From Paenibacillus dendritiformis (GTDB lineage Bacteria > Bacillota > Bacilli > Paenibacillales > Paenibacillaceae), in NCBI RefSeq assembly GCF_015845845.1, contig NZ_LDIG01000153.1, forward strand, positions 1 through 64,000: DNA of 64,000 nucleotides, given 5' to 3'. Below, one piece after another: positions 17,026 to 25,774 of this stretch (position 1 is its first letter; every line of letters starts with the position of its first letter). The position numbers were made by a program, and so were the translations under genes. The notes under the pieces were generated by a model. That model was not told the origin of the DNA. It saw nothing but the letters and a program-made list of their open reading frames with translations, and made no database searches.

Positions 17026-17967
17026 ATGGAGCAGCGGGAAGAAAGGGGGCTGAACGAATCGATGGAGATGCAGGAGCAAGCGCGGGAGCAGGAACGGGAG
17101 GCAGAGCAGTCCATGAAGCAGGCCATGGCTCACTCCACGGATCAGTCCAAGGATCAGTCCAAGGATCAGTCGATGGAGCAGTCCGTGGGGCAGTCCGTGA
17201 AGCTGGAGCGTCACGGTCAGGTCGCCATCATTACGCTGAACCGGCCTGGCGAACTGAATGCCTTCAATTATGAGGCCTTGGTGCGGCTGGGCGGGATCGT
17301 CGAGGAGATCCGGCAGGCCCGCCAGCGGATTCGGGCCGTCATCGTGACGGGCGCGGGCCGCGCCTTCAGCGCGGGGGCGGATCTGAAGGAGCGGCGCACG
17401 CTGAACGAGCAGCAGGTGCGCCGCAACGTGCGCGCAATCCGCGAAGTGTTCACCGCCGTCGAGGAGCTTCCGCAGCCGACGATTGCGGCGGTGAACGGAT
17501 ATGCGTTCGGCGGCGGCTTCGAATTGACGCTGGCCTGCGACTTCCGCTTTGCGGTCCGGGATGCCCGCATGGGACTTACCGAGGTGAGCCTGGGCATCAT
17601 TCCCGGGGCGGGCGGAACGCAGCGGCTGCCGCGGCTCATCGGACCGGCGCGGGCGAAGGAGCTCATCCTGACCGCGCGGAAGATTACCGCCGAAGAGGCG
17701 CTTCAATACGGGCTGCTGAGCGGAATAGCCGAGGATGCGGAGCAGCTCCGCCGGATGGCGCTCGAATTGGCGAATGAGATTGCCGCCAATGCGCCGCTCG
17801 CGGTCTATCAGGCCAAATACGCGGTGAACCGGGGCGGCAGCGTTGATCTGCACTCCGGCCTGGAGGTTGAGGCGCAAGCCTACGAGATGATTATCCCGAC
17901 GAAGGATCGGGCAGAGGCGTTGGCAGCCTTTGCGGACAAACGAAAGCCTGTCTTCCGTGGGGAGTAG
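17026..17967 (+). CDS. Enoyl-CoA hydratase/isomerase (crotonase) with a repetitive N-terminal extension
   Basis: 313 aa from ATG 17026 (AAGGAG 12 nt upstream). The crotonase domain starts at about residue 59 (VKLERHGQVAIITLNRPGELNAFN) with oxyanion-hole motifs AFSAGADLKERR and GYAFGGGFELTLACDFR and the catalytic-region GIIPGAGGTQRLPRLIG. The first ~58 residues are Glu/Gln-rich and contain eight 4-residue repeats of the type xQSx (27-58) encoded by a 12-bp minisatellite. Such an extension is not normal for crotonases; translation may instead start downstream, for example at GTG 17197. Candidate roles are ring opening or 2,3-dehydroadipyl-CoA hydration, because the cluster holds three crotonases and no PaaZ. 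Confidence 0.85.
   Translation: MEQREERGLNESMEMQEQAREQEREAEQSMKQAMAHSTDQSKDQSKDQSMEQSVGQSVKLERHGQVAIITLNRPGELNAFNYEALVRLGGIVEEIRQARQRIRAVIVTGAGRAFSAGADLKERRTLNEQQVRRNVRAIREVFTAVEELPQPTIAAVNGYAFGGGFELTLACDFRFAVRDARMGLTEVSLGIIPGAGGTQRLPRLIGPARAKELILTARKITAEEALQYGLLSGIAEDAEQLRRMALELANEIAANAPLAVYQAKYAVNRGGSVDLHSGLEVEAQAYEMIIPTKDRAEALAAFADKRKPVFRGE
17104..17199 (+). repeat. Eight tandem 12-bp units inside the crotonase gene
   Basis: In frame, the units encode EQSM, KQAM, AHST, DQSK, DQSK, DQSM, EQSV and GQSV. The two central units (GATCAGTCCAAG) are identical and the outer ones diverge, a typical minisatellite pattern. Because the unit is a multiple of three, copy-number change would alter protein length without breaking the frame. 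Confidence 0.85.
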
Positions 17968-17978
17968 GAGGGTAGCGC

Positions 17979-19334
17979 GTGATATTCAATGTCGAAATGG
18001 AAACGATGCCGCGCGAGCGGATGCGGGCGCTCCAGTTGGAGAGACTCCGGCAGACCGTCAAGCGCGCATATGACCGGGTGCCTTTTCATCGTGCCGCGCT
18101 GGATCGGGCCGGCCTGGCGCCGGAGGACATTCGCGTTCTGGAGGACCTCCGCCGTCTGCCGTTCATGCAGAAATCCGATCTGCGCGATCATTATCCGTTC
18201 GGATTGTTCGCGGCCGAGATGAGCGACATCGTGCGCATCCATGGCTCATCCGGCACGAGGGGCAAGCCGATTGTTGTCGGTTACACGAAGCGGGACATTG
18301 AAGCCTGGGCGGACATTGTCGCGCGCGCCATTTGCTGCGCGGGCGGCCGGCCCGGGGATATTTTTCACAACGCGTACGGTTATGGCTTGTTCACGGGCGG
18401 ATTGGGCCTGCATTACGGCATCGAGCGTCTGGGCGCGGTCGCCGTGCCCGTGTCGGGAGGGAATACGCCCCGCCAGATTACGCTCATTCAGGATTTCAAG
18501 CCGCGCGGCCTGTCGGGCACGCCGTCCTATATTTTGAATCTGGTGGAGGAGATGCGCAAGCAGGGCATCGACACGCGGGCGACAAGCGTCGAGTACGGCA
18601 TTTTCGGCGCGGAGCCGTGGTCGGAGGAAATGCGCCGCCATCTGGAGGATGCCTTAGGCATCAAGGCAATCGACATTTATGGCTTGAGCGAGGTGCTCGG
18701 GCCCGGGGTCGCGATCGAATGTCAGGAAGCGCAGGATGGCCTGCATATTGCGGAGGATCATTTTTTGGCGGAGGTGGTCGATCGCGATACGGGCGAACCG
18801 CTGCCGTACGGGCAGGAAGGCGAGCTGGTGTTCACCTCGCTGACCAAGGAAGCGTTCCCGGTCATCCGGTACCGGACGGGCGATATTGCATCGCTTCACC
18901 CCGGAACATGCAAGTGCGGCCGTACGACGATGCGGATGTCGCGGATTAAGGGAAGAGTGGACGACATGCTGATTATCCGCGGCGTCAACGTCTTCCCGAC
19001 CGAGCTGGAGGCGGTGCTGCTCAACTTCTCCCAGCTCGCTCCCCATTATCAAGTCGTTATCGAGCGGGACAATGCCCTCGATCGCTTCGAGGTTCATTGC
19101 GAGCTTACGCCCGAATTCCGGAGCCGGGTAGGCGGAGTGCGGGAGAGCCGGGAAGTGGACGAATTGGTGAAGGAGATCGGCAAGGCGATCAAATGCTCGC
19201 TCGGCGTCTCGGTCCTGCTTCATGTGAACGAGCCGAATTCGATCGCGCGCAGCGAAGGCAAAGCCGTTCGCATCGTCGATAACCGCAAGCGGGCGGCAGC
19301 CGTTCAAAAAAGCGAAGGAGTGGAGGCGGGATGA
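17979..19334 (+). CDS. paaK: Phenylacetate-CoA ligase PaaK
   Basis: 451 aa beginning at GTG 17979 with TAGGAGGG just upstream. AMP-forming motifs: GSSGTRGKPIVVGYTKRD, SGTPSYILNLVEEM, IDIYGLSEVLGPGVAIEC, YRTGDIASL, CKCGRTTMRMSRIKGRVDDMLIIRGVNVFP and the C-terminal domain. It activates free phenylacetate with ATP and CoA in the cytoplasm. If the upstream 2-oxoacid dehydrogenase makes phenylacetyl-CoA from phenylpyruvate, PaaK would serve the separate entry route from external or amine-derived phenylacetate. The stop overlaps the next ATG. Confidence 0.95.
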   Translation: MIFNVEMETMPRERMRALQLERLRQTVKRAYDRVPFHRAALDRAGLAPEDIRVLEDLRRLPFMQKSDLRDHYPFGLFAAEMSDIVRIHGSSGTRGKPIVVGYTKRDIEAWADIVARAICCAGGRPGDIFHNAYGYGLFTGGLGLHYGIERLGAVAVPVSGGNTPRQITLIQDFKPRGLSGTPSYILNLVEEMRKQGIDTRATSVEYGIFGAEPWSEEMRRHLEDALGIKAIDIYGLSEVLGPGVAIECQEAQDGLHIAEDHFLAEVVDRDTGEPLPYGQEGELVFTSLTKEAFPVIRYRTGDIASLHPGTCKCGRTTMRMSRIKGRVDDMLIIRGVNVFPTELEAVLLNFSQLAPHYQVVIERDNALDRFEVHCELTPEFRSRVGGVRESREVDELVKEIGKAIKCSLGVSVLLHVNEPNSIARSEGKAVRIVDNRKRAAAVQKSEGVEAG

Positions 19335-20110
19335 CGAAGCCTGGAAGCTATGTGACCGTGTCGTCGGACGGAGCGGTGGGCGTGCTTGCCCTGAACCGGC
19401 CCGACGTGCTGAATGCCTTGAATCGCGAGCTGATGCAGGAGCTCGTGGCGGAGCTGGAGCGAATGGACCGGGACGATGCCGTGAAGGCGATCGTCATTAC
19501 GGGAAATGATCAGGCCTTCGCCGCCGGAGCGGATATTAAGGAAATGGCGGATGAATCCGCCGTATCGCTGCTGCTGAAGCGGCAGTTCGATGTCTGGGAT
19601 CGCATCGGCGGCATTGCCAAGCCGATCATCGCCGCCGTGAGCGGGCATGTGCTCGGCGGAGGCTGCGAACTGATGATGAACTGCGATCTCGTGGTCGCCT
19701 CGGATACGGCGCGCTTCGGGCAGCCGGAGATTCGGCTTGGCGTCATGCCCGGCGCCGGCGGGACGCAGCGGCTGACGAGGGCCGTGGGGCTGCGCAAGGC
19801 GATGGAGCTGCTGCTGACCGGGGACACGATGCCGGCGGAAGAGGCCCTGCGGTGCGGCTTGATTAACAAGGTGGCGCCTGTCGAGCTCTATCTGGAGGAG
19901 GCGCTGAAGCTGGCGCGCCGCATTGCCGCCCAGCCGCCGCTGGCGGTTCGCCTCATCAAGCAGGCGGTCCGCAAGGCGCAGGATCTTCCGCTGGCCGAAG
20001 GGCTGGATTATGAGCGCCAGTGCTTCCATCTGCTGTTCGCGAGCGAGGATCAGAAGGAAGGCATGCGCGCTTTTCAAGAGAAACGAAGTCCCCAATTCAA
20101 GGGCAGATAG
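19331..20110 (+). CDS. Enoyl-CoA hydratase (PaaF-like)
   Basis: 259 aa crotonase: VGVLALNRPDVLNALNRELMQEL, AFAAGADIKEMAD (oxyanion Ala-Gly), GHVLGGGCELMMNCDLVVAS and RFGQPEIRLGVMPGAGGTQRLTRAVG carrying both glutamates expected of a hydratase. It is coupled to paaK by an ATGA overlap. Standard length. In this pathway PaaF hydrates 2,3-dehydroadipyl-CoA; assignment among the three crotonases is by resemblance and position. Confidence 0.85.
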   Translation: MTKPGSYVTVSSDGAVGVLALNRPDVLNALNRELMQELVAELERMDRDDAVKAIVITGNDQAFAAGADIKEMADESAVSLLLKRQFDVWDRIGGIAKPIIAAVSGHVLGGGCELMMNCDLVVASDTARFGQPEIRLGVMPGAGGTQRLTRAVGLRKAMELLLTGDTMPAEEALRCGLINKVAPVELYLEEALKLARRIAAQPPLAVRLIKQAVRKAQDLPLAEGLDYERQCFHLLFASEDQKEGMRAFQEKRSPQFKGR

Positions 20111-20118
20111 GAGGAGAC

Positions 20119-20916
20119 ATGGCCGTGTACGAGACGATTCTGTATGAAGTAACGGCGGGCGTGGCCCGGATTACGATGAACCGGCCGGATAAGTACAATG
20201 CCTTCACCGGGCGGATGATCGCCGAGCTGATCGATGCGTTCCGCCAAGCGGGCAAAGACGCGGCGGTGCGCTGCGTAGTCCTGACCGGGGCGGGTAAAGC
20301 GTTCAACGCAGGCCAGGATCTGGGCGACGTGCCGGGAGCAGACGGGCAAGCCGCGGCCGGGAATCATGGCGACATGCTGCGTTCGCGCTACAATCCGCTG
20401 ATTCGGCAAATCCGCAACACGGAACTGCCGGTGATTGCGGCCGTGAACGGGGTGGCGGCAGGAGCGGGGATGAGCCTCGCTCTCGCTTGCGATCTGCGCG
20501 TGATGTCCGAGCGGGCTTATTTCGTCAGCGCGTTCGTCAATATCGGGCTCGTCCCCGACTCGGGGGGCTGCTACTTCCTGCCCCGTCTCGTGGGCCTGGC
20601 CAAGGCGATGGAGATTGCCACGATCCGGGATCGCGTCACGGCGGAAGAGGCGCATCGAATCGGTCTCGTCAATCGCATTTGCTCCGCCGAACGGCTGGAC
20701 GAGGAAGCGGACGCGCTTGCGGCCAAGCTGGCACAGCTTCCGACGCGGGCTATCGGGCTGATGAAGCGGACGATGAACCGGGGGCTGGAGACGGATCTCG
20801 CGCAGACGCTGGAGCAAGAGGCGTATGCCCAGGAGATCGCCGGGCGCACGGAGGATCACCGGGAAGGCATGCAAGCTTTTCTGGAAAAGCGGCCGCCCGT
20901 GTTCAAGGGGGTGTAG
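20119..20916 (+). CDS. paaG: Ring-1,2-epoxyphenylacetyl-CoA isomerase PaaG
   Basis: 265 aa from ATG 20119 (TAGGAGGAG site; longer upstream frame lies inside the previous gene). Crotonase with AFNAGQDLGDVPG and NIGLVPDSGGCYFLPRLVGLAKAME, the PaaG-type variant in which the hydratase glutamate pair is replaced and an Asp (PDSGG) is present. It converts the epoxide to an oxepin-CoA and also isomerises a later double bond. The following gene starts 2 bases after its stop. Confidence 0.87.
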   Translation: MAVYETILYEVTAGVARITMNRPDKYNAFTGRMIAELIDAFRQAGKDAAVRCVVLTGAGKAFNAGQDLGDVPGADGQAAAGNHGDMLRSRYNPLIRQIRNTELPVIAAVNGVAAGAGMSLALACDLRVMSERAYFVSAFVNIGLVPDSGGCYFLPRLVGLAKAMEIATIRDRVTAEEAHRIGLVNRICSAERLDEEADALAAKLAQLPTRAIGLMKRTMNRGLETDLAQTLEQEAYAQEIAGRTEDHREGMQAFLEKRPPVFKGV

Positions 20917-20918
20917 CG

Positions 20919-21797
20919 GTGGAAGGCCATGTTCCCGGGGGCAGCCCCAGCCCGGTCGGCATTGTCGGCGCCGGCACGATGGGAGCGGGAATCGCTCTCG
21001 TCTGCGCCCGGCGGGGCCGCCGCGTCTATTTGCAGGACATTAAGCCGGTGGTGCTGGATGCCGCGCAAGCCTATATCGACTCCATCCTGGCGAAGGACGT
21101 CGCGAAGGGGAGGATCTCCGAGGAGGAGAAGCGGAAGACGTATGAACTCGTCGAGCCGGTGCAGGATATGGCAGCGTTAAGCTCATGCCCGATCATCATC
21201 GAGGCGGTTCCCGAAAAGCTGGAGCTGAAGCGTTCCGTGTTCGCCCGCTTAACGGAGCTGTGCGGCAGCGATGCGCTGCTGCTGAGCAATACGTCTTCCC
21301 TCTCCATTACGGAGCTTGCGGCAGGCTTGCCCCATCCGGAGCGCATCATAGGCTTTCACTTTTTCAACCCCGCGCCGGTTATGCCGCTCGTTGAAGTCAT
21401 TCGCGGGCACAAGTCGGGGGACGCTTGCGTCGCCGCCGCGCGCCGGTTCGCGGAAGAGCTGGGCAAGGCGCCCGTGCTGGCGGAGGATTCGCCCGGCTTC
21501 ATCGTGAATCGGGTCGCGCGTCCTTACTATAATGAAGCGCTGCGCATCATGGGCGATCGGGTGGCCTGTCCGGAGCAGATCGACCGCATTATGAAGCAGG
21601 CCGGCGGCTTCAAGATGGGGCCGTTCGAGCTGCAGGACCTGATCGGCCTCGACGTGAATCTGGCGACGACGGAATCGGTCTACACCCGCTTTTATCACGA
21701 GAGCCGCTTCAAGCCGAGCCGCATCCAGCAGCGCATGGTGCAGGCGGGGAGTTTGGGCAGAAAGACAGGGGAGGGATTTTATCCATATGACCAATAA
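20919..21797 (+). CDS. paaH: 3-hydroxyacyl-CoA dehydrogenase PaaH
   Basis: 292 aa starting at GTG 20919 (GGGGGTG 7 nt upstream; the frame is open much further left but only through paaG). NAD-binding [18 protein letters not shown], catalytic-region [11 protein letters not shown] and [17 protein letters not shown] (His), then the C-terminal helical domain [19 protein letters not shown]. It oxidises 3-hydroxyadipyl-CoA to 3-oxoadipyl-CoA for PaaJ. Its end overlaps the next gene by 11 bp. Confidence 0.9.
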   Translation: MEGHVPGGSPSPVGIVGAGTMGAGIALVCARRGRRVYLQDIKPVVLDAAQAYIDSILAKDVAKGRISEEEKRKTYELVEPVQDMAALSSCPIIIEAVPEKLELKRSVFARLTELCGSDALLLSNTSSLSITELAAGLPHPERIIGFHFFNPAPVMPLVEVIRGHKSGDACVAAARRFAEELGKAPVLAEDSPGFIVNRVARPYYNEALRIMGDRVACPEQIDRIMKQAGGFKMGPFELQDLIGLDVNLATTESVYTRFYHESRFKPSRIQQRMVQAGSLGRKTGEGFYPYDQ

Positions 21798-22557
21798 TGC
21801 GGTCCTGTTGGCTGGAGTCAGCCCCTTGCGCGACGGCCTGTACGCGCTGCTGGAACGAAGCGGTTACCGGGTCGTGTCCCTGGCGGAGGCGGAGGAGAGC
21901 GGGGGTTCCCTGCCGGTGCGGTATGGCGTGGAAGTAACCAATGATGATGCGGCGGAAAAGCAGGCCAACATCATGAGGATGGATCGGCTGCTCGGCCCGG
22001 CGGTGCCGATCGCGGCCACCTCGCTCGCTCTCGCGGCCACCGAGATTGCGTCATGGGCTGGACGGCCGGAGCGCATATGCGGCTTCGGCACGTTCGCTCC
22101 GCTGGAAGAGCGCGACCTGATCGAAGTGGCTCCTGCCCTGCAGACGTCGCAGGAAGCGCTCCGAGGTTTGGAGGAGCTGTTCCGCACCCTGGGGAAGCAG
22201 GTGGAGATCGTGCAGGATGAGGCGGGGCTCGTCTTTCCGCGCATTCTCGCCTTGATCGTCAATGAAGCCGCCTTCGCCCTGATGGAAGGGACGGCTTCCG
22301 CCGCGGATATCGATACGGCCATGAAGCTGGGAACCGGTTATCCGCACGGACCGCTCGAATGGGCCGACCGCATCGGGCTGGACGACGTGCTGGCGGTCCT
22401 GCGCGGGCTGCACCGCGATCTGGGCGAAGAGCGGTATCGCCCGGCGCCGCTGCTGCGCAAGCTGGTGCTGGCAGGGCGGCTCGGCCGGCGCAGCGGCCAA
22501 GGCTTCTATTCCTATGATATTGGGGGGGAACGAGATGGGAACACCCGTAATCATTGA
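21787..22557 (+). CDS. 3-hydroxyacyl-CoA dehydrogenase-like protein lacking the NAD-binding motif
   Basis: 256 aa. The C-terminal half matches the 3HCDH helical domain ([50 protein letters not shown], then [12 protein letters not shown]). The N-terminal half has Rossmann-like spacing, but the dinucleotide loop reads [13 protein letters not shown] instead of GxGxxG, and the His/Glu active-site segment is not evident. It overlaps paaH and paaJ. It may be a degenerate partner subunit of PaaH or a noncatalytic CoA-binding protein. Function unknown; the fold assignment is reasonably secure. Confidence 0.8.
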   Translation: MTNNAVLLAGVSPLRDGLYALLERSGYRVVSLAEAEESGGSLPVRYGVEVTNDDAAEKQANIMRMDRLLGPAVPIAATSLALAATEIASWAGRPERICGFGTFAPLEERDLIEVAPALQTSQEALRGLEELFRTLGKQVEIVQDEAGLVFPRILALIVNEAAFALMEGTASAADIDTAMKLGTGYPHGPLEWADRIGLDDVLAVLRGLHRDLGEERYRPAPLLRKLVLAGRLGRRSGQGFYSYDIGGERDGNTRNH

Positions 22558-23734
22558 TGCGGTGCGGACGCCGATCGGACGCTACGGCGGAGCGCTCAAA
22601 GATGTGCGTGCCGACGATCTGGGCGCGCTCGTCATTCGCAGCCTGCTGGAGCGGAATCCGGTCGGCCCGGAGCGGATGGATGGCGTCATCCTCGGCTGCG
22701 CGAACCAGGCGGGGGAGGATTGCCGCAATGTGGCGCGAATGTCGCTGCTGCTGGCCGGGATGCCTGTAGAGGTGCCGGGCGTGACGGTGAACCGCCTGTG
22801 CGGCTCCGGCATGGAGGCTGTCCATCAGAGCGCCTATGCGATTATGGCGGGGGCGGGACACGCTTATATTGCCGGCGGAACCGAGAGCATGACGCGTGCT
22901 CCGTATGTAATGATGAAGCCGGAAGCCGCCTTCCAGCGGGGGCATCAACAGATCTATGACACCACTTTGGGCTGGAGGATGACGAATGACAAACTGGCCG
23001 TCCTCTATCCGCCGATCAGCCTGGGGGAGACGGCGGAGAATGTCGCGGAGCAGTACGGCATCAGCCGGGAGGCACAGGATGAGTTCGCGCTCTCCAGCCA
23101 GCGGAAATATGCCGAAGCCCAGGCGGCGGGAAAATTCGCGGCCGAGCTCGTGCCCGTGGAAGTGACCGGGCGCAAGGGCGAGATCGCGCGGTTCGAGCAG
23201 GATGAACACCCGCGCCCCGAGACGACGCTGGAGCAGCTCCGGAAGCTGAAGCCGGCCTTCAAGCAAGGGGGAACCGTGACGGCCGGGAACTCGTCGGGGC
23301 TGAACGACGGGGCGGCGGCGCTGCTCATAATGGAACAGGAGACGGCGCATTCGCTCGGACTTCGGCCGCGCGCCCGCGTGGTGGCTTCGGCGTCTGCCGG
23401 GGTCGATCCGTCCGTGATGGGTATCGGACCCGTGCCGGCCGCGCGCAAGGCGCTCCAGCAGGCGGGGCTGACGATCGGGGATATCGATCTGTTCGAGCTG
23501 AATGAAGCGTTCGCCGCACAGACGGTGGCCAGCCTGCGCGAGTTGAACATCGAGCCGGAACGGGTGAACGTGAACGGCGGCGCGATTGCGATCGGCCATC
23601 CGCTCGGGTGCAGCGGGGCCCGGATTTTAACGACGCTGCTCTATGAGATGGAGCGCCGGGAAGCCCGTTACGGCTTGGCCGCGATGTGCATCGGCGTCGG
23701 TCAAGGCATCGCCACCATCATCGAGCGGGTCTGA
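22535..23734 (+). CDS. paaJ: 3-oxoadipyl-CoA/3-oxo-5,6-dehydrosuberyl-CoA thiolase PaaJ
   Basis: 399 aa from ATG 22535, preceded by GGGGGG and overlapping the previous gene. Thiolase active site: nucleophilic C89 in [14 protein letters not shown]355 in [10 protein letters not shown] and C385 in MCIGVGQG; also NEAFAAQT. In this neighbourhood the expected job is cleavage of the two 3-oxoacyl-CoA intermediates to acetyl-CoA and succinyl-CoA. The ATG at 22514 is an alternative start in the same frame. Confidence 0.92.
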   Translation: MGTPVIIDAVRTPIGRYGGALKDVRADDLGALVIRSLLERNPVGPERMDGVILGCANQAGEDCRNVARMSLLLAGMPVEVPGVTVNRLCGSGMEAVHQSAYAIMAGAGHAYIAGGTESMTRAPYVMMKPEAAFQRGHQQIYDTTLGWRMTNDKLAVLYPPISLGETAENVAEQYGISREAQDEFALSSQRKYAEAQAAGKFAAELVPVEVTGRKGEIARFEQDEHPRPETTLEQLRKLKPAFKQGGTVTAGNSSGLNDGAAALLIMEQETAHSLGLRPRARVVASASAGVDPSVMGIGPVPAARKALQQAGLTIGDIDLFELNEAFAAQTVASLRELNIEPERVNVNGGAIAIGHPLGCSGARILTTLLYEMERREARYGLAAMCIGVGQGIATIIERV

Positions 23735-23793
23735 ACCTGACCCGCAATGCGAATGGACACGTTTGATTTTTGGCCAGGCGAGGAGGAATCGAG

Positions 23794-24216
23794 ATGAAGC
23801 CAGGATTGATTCCGGGCGCCGAAATTTCTTTTGTCGTGACCGTCACCCCGGATATGCGCCCGGCATTTGACGGTATCGTCATTCACGATGTGATGTCCAC
23901 CGTCACGATGATCTACTATATGGAGAAGGCAGGCCGCGAGATGATTGTCCCTTTTCTGGAGGAAGAGGAAGAAGGCTCGGGGTTCGCCCTCAATATCAAG
24001 CATGTAGGGCCGGCCGTGGTCGGGCAGGAGGTGACGTTCCGCGCCGTCTGCACCGAGGCGGGACCGAAGCGCATCATCTGCGAGGTGACGGCGGAGACGA
24101 CGTTCAATCTGGTCGGGACGGGATCGTTCACGCAGGCGATTTTCGACAAGAGAACGATGGCGGACCGGTTCGCGGCCCTGCGCCGCAAGGTGGAAGAAGA
24201 GCAGAAGGTAACCTGA
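23794..24216 (+). CDS. Hotdog-fold thioesterase (FlK-like)
   Basis: 140 aa from ATG 23794 with GAGGAGG at 23780-23786. The pattern LIPGAEISFVVTVTPDMRPAFDGIVIHDVMSTVTMIYYMEKAGREMIVPFLEEEEEGSGFALNIKHVGPAVVGQEVTFRAVC resembles the FlK/thioesterase-like hotdog family. It is the last gene before paaX and probably removes CoA from a pathway intermediate. A second thioesterase besides PaaI suggests CoA drain is a concern for this organism. Substrate unknown. Confidence 0.75.
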   Translation: MKPGLIPGAEISFVVTVTPDMRPAFDGIVIHDVMSTVTMIYYMEKAGREMIVPFLEEEEEGSGFALNIKHVGPAVVGQEVTFRAVCTEAGPKRIICEVTAETTFNLVGTGSFTQAIFDKRTMADRFAALRRKVEEEQKVT

Positions 24217-24264
24217 CGGCATAAGCGGCGGTTCCTCCACTCCGGCGGGCGTCCCCCATTTTGC

Positions 24265-24293
24265 TTGAGCTATGGAGGGGCAAGTGATACAAT
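24265..24293 (+). promoter_or_regulatory. Promoter of paaX
   Basis: TTGAGC (24265-24270), 17-bp spacer, TACAAT (24288-24293), 53 bp before the paaX start. Just downstream are two similar boxes, TTTGACAA (24293-24300) and TTTGGCAA (24311-24318), 18 bp apart, which could be a regulator site. The repressor gene thus can be transcribed separately from the catabolic genes. Confidence 0.5.
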
Positions 24294-24345
24294 TTGACAA
24301 AGATGCAACATTTGGCAATCATACGAACGACTAGGAGTGGTGAAC

Positions 24346-25200
24346 ATGAGGCCGCAATCCATGCTGTTTACCATATACGGCGAGTATGTACGTCATTATG
24401 GCAGTGAAATCTGGGTCGGGAGCCTGACCGGCCTGATGGGAGAATTCGGATTGACTGAACAGGCCGTACGGGCCGCCATCTCGCGCATGCTGCGCCAAGG
24501 CTGGCTGGAATCGCGCAAAGTGGGGAACCGCAGCTATTATTCCATGTCCCCGCGCGGCAAACGGCGCTTGAACGAGGCGGCGGCCCGCATCTATAAGCAG
24601 GAGACGGATACGTGGGACGGCAAGTGGTGCATTGCCAGCTACAACATTCCCGAGAAGGAGCGGGGCATACGGGATCAGCTTCGCAAGGAGCTGGCATGGC
24701 TCGGCTTCGGCATGCTGACGACAAGCACCTGGATTAGCCCGAATGATCTGACCGACAAGGTGAGGGATATCGTGGAATCACGCGGCATTTCCGCCTATGT
24801 GGAAATTTTCAGGGCGGACCATGTCGCTTGGAGCGAGCCTGGTCAACTGGTGCAGAAGTGCTGGGACATCGATGAGATCAATGCCGCTTACGCCGAGTTC
24901 ATTGAGGCGTACCGTCCGAGCTATGAGAGATTGCGGGCGATGATGGAGCAGGGGGAAGCCGTGCCCGATGGCTATTGCTTCGTGGAGAAGACCAAACTGG
25001 TCCATCAGTACCGGAAGTTCCTGTTCATCGATCCGGACTTCCCCGAAGAGCTGCTGCCGAAGGTATGGCTGGGCAAGGAAGCGGATCAATTGTTCCAGAA
25101 CTACTACGATTTGCTGCATCCGGGCGCCAGCCGCTTTTTTGAGCAAGTCTATGAACCTTCGCCCGATGCGCTACCGGTCCGCGACAGGGAGCATGCATGA
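24346..25200 (+). CDS. paaX: Phenylacetic acid degradation repressor PaaX
   Basis: 284 aa from ATG 24346 (TAGGAGTG 8 nt upstream). It has an N-terminal winged helix (MLFTIYGEYVRHYGSEIWVGSL...TEQAVRAAISRMLRQGWLESRKVGNRSYYSMSPRGKRRL), the central PaaX domain (WDGKWCIASYNIPEKERGIRDQLRKELAWLGFGMLTTSTWISP) and the C-terminal PaaX_C region. Family members repress phenylacetate genes and release DNA on binding phenylacetyl-CoA. It closes the catabolic block; likely targets are its own promoter and that at 3864. Confidence 0.93.
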   Translation: MRPQSMLFTIYGEYVRHYGSEIWVGSLTGLMGEFGLTEQAVRAAISRMLRQGWLESRKVGNRSYYSMSPRGKRRLNEAAARIYKQETDTWDGKWCIASYNIPEKERGIRDQLRKELAWLGFGMLTTSTWISPNDLTDKVRDIVESRGISAYVEIFRADHVAWSEPGQLVQKCWDIDEINAAYAEFIEAYRPSYERLRAMMEQGEAVPDGYCFVEKTKLVHQYRKFLFIDPDFPEELLPKVWLGKEADQLFQNYYDLLHPGASRFFEQVYEPSPDALPVRDREHA

Positions 25201-25603
25201 ATGAGGTCCGTAAGGGGATATGACCGAAATTACGGCCAGGCGGCCCTCCCGGATTTACTTTTTATCCGGCCCTTTGCAACATTTTTGCTTCCATGCTTTA
25301 ACGTAGGGTCGCATTAGTGCCGGATAATTTTATGAAGGCTTTTGCTAACCATAGCAGGCATACGCCAGGATATCCGACCGAATGCACTCTTTCTCTTTAT
25401 TGATATGAGATACTGCATGTTCTAACTGTCTGAAAAGTTACCCATCACGACGAGCGGCTGATCTGCTGCCTGATCGATTCTATCGGGAATTGCGTATAGC
25501 CAGGCTGCACAAAAGTATCTTCTTAGCACACTTGTCCGTGATATACTAAGAAGTATGGTGGCGAAGATGCCAAAGTTGGCCGAGACATTCGCACGGCCAC
25601 TTC
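25201..25603. other. Gene-free region between paaX and the first CRISPR leader
   Basis: No gene recognised. It contains a weak 6-bp hairpin (CCGGAT 25249-25254 with ATCCGG 25264-25269) that might end paaX transcription, and an 8-bp stem (CTTCTTAG 25519-25526 with CTAAGAAG 25546-25553). I searched it for remnants of cas2 or other adaptation genes and saw none. An arm of an inverted repeat shared with the leader lies at 25585-25594. Confidence 0.5.
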
Positions 25604-25774
25604 GGTGCGAATGTGAAGTGCACATGAAATCCCCGGGAGATTCGCACCAGATTTATTCAAATATTATCCAGTGAAGTTATTTTATTCTTGTTTATTGAAG
25701 CTAAACTGATTTATTTTCTTGAAGTTTTGAACCATGAAACGATAGTTTTGGTATAATTTGAGTCATTTTTCGCT
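25604..25774 (+). promoter_or_regulatory. CRISPR leader 1
   Basis: 171 bp immediately before the first repeat, AT-rich after an initial hairpin (GGTGCGAAT 25604-25612 with ATTCGCACC 25640-25648). It is duplicated as leader 2 (28188-28358, same length, first ~54 bases identical, about 18 differences in all by eye). It holds a -10-like TATAAT at 25752-25757 and ends in ATTTTTCGCT against the first repeat. A leader on this side agrees with the degenerate terminal repeat at the far end of array 2. Confidence 0.8.

Noticed and set aside
25200-25603. Remnants of cas1 or cas2 upstream of leader 1
   Set aside because: No frame in this stretch resembled adaptation proteins; the minus-strand frame at 25422-25625 has no support.
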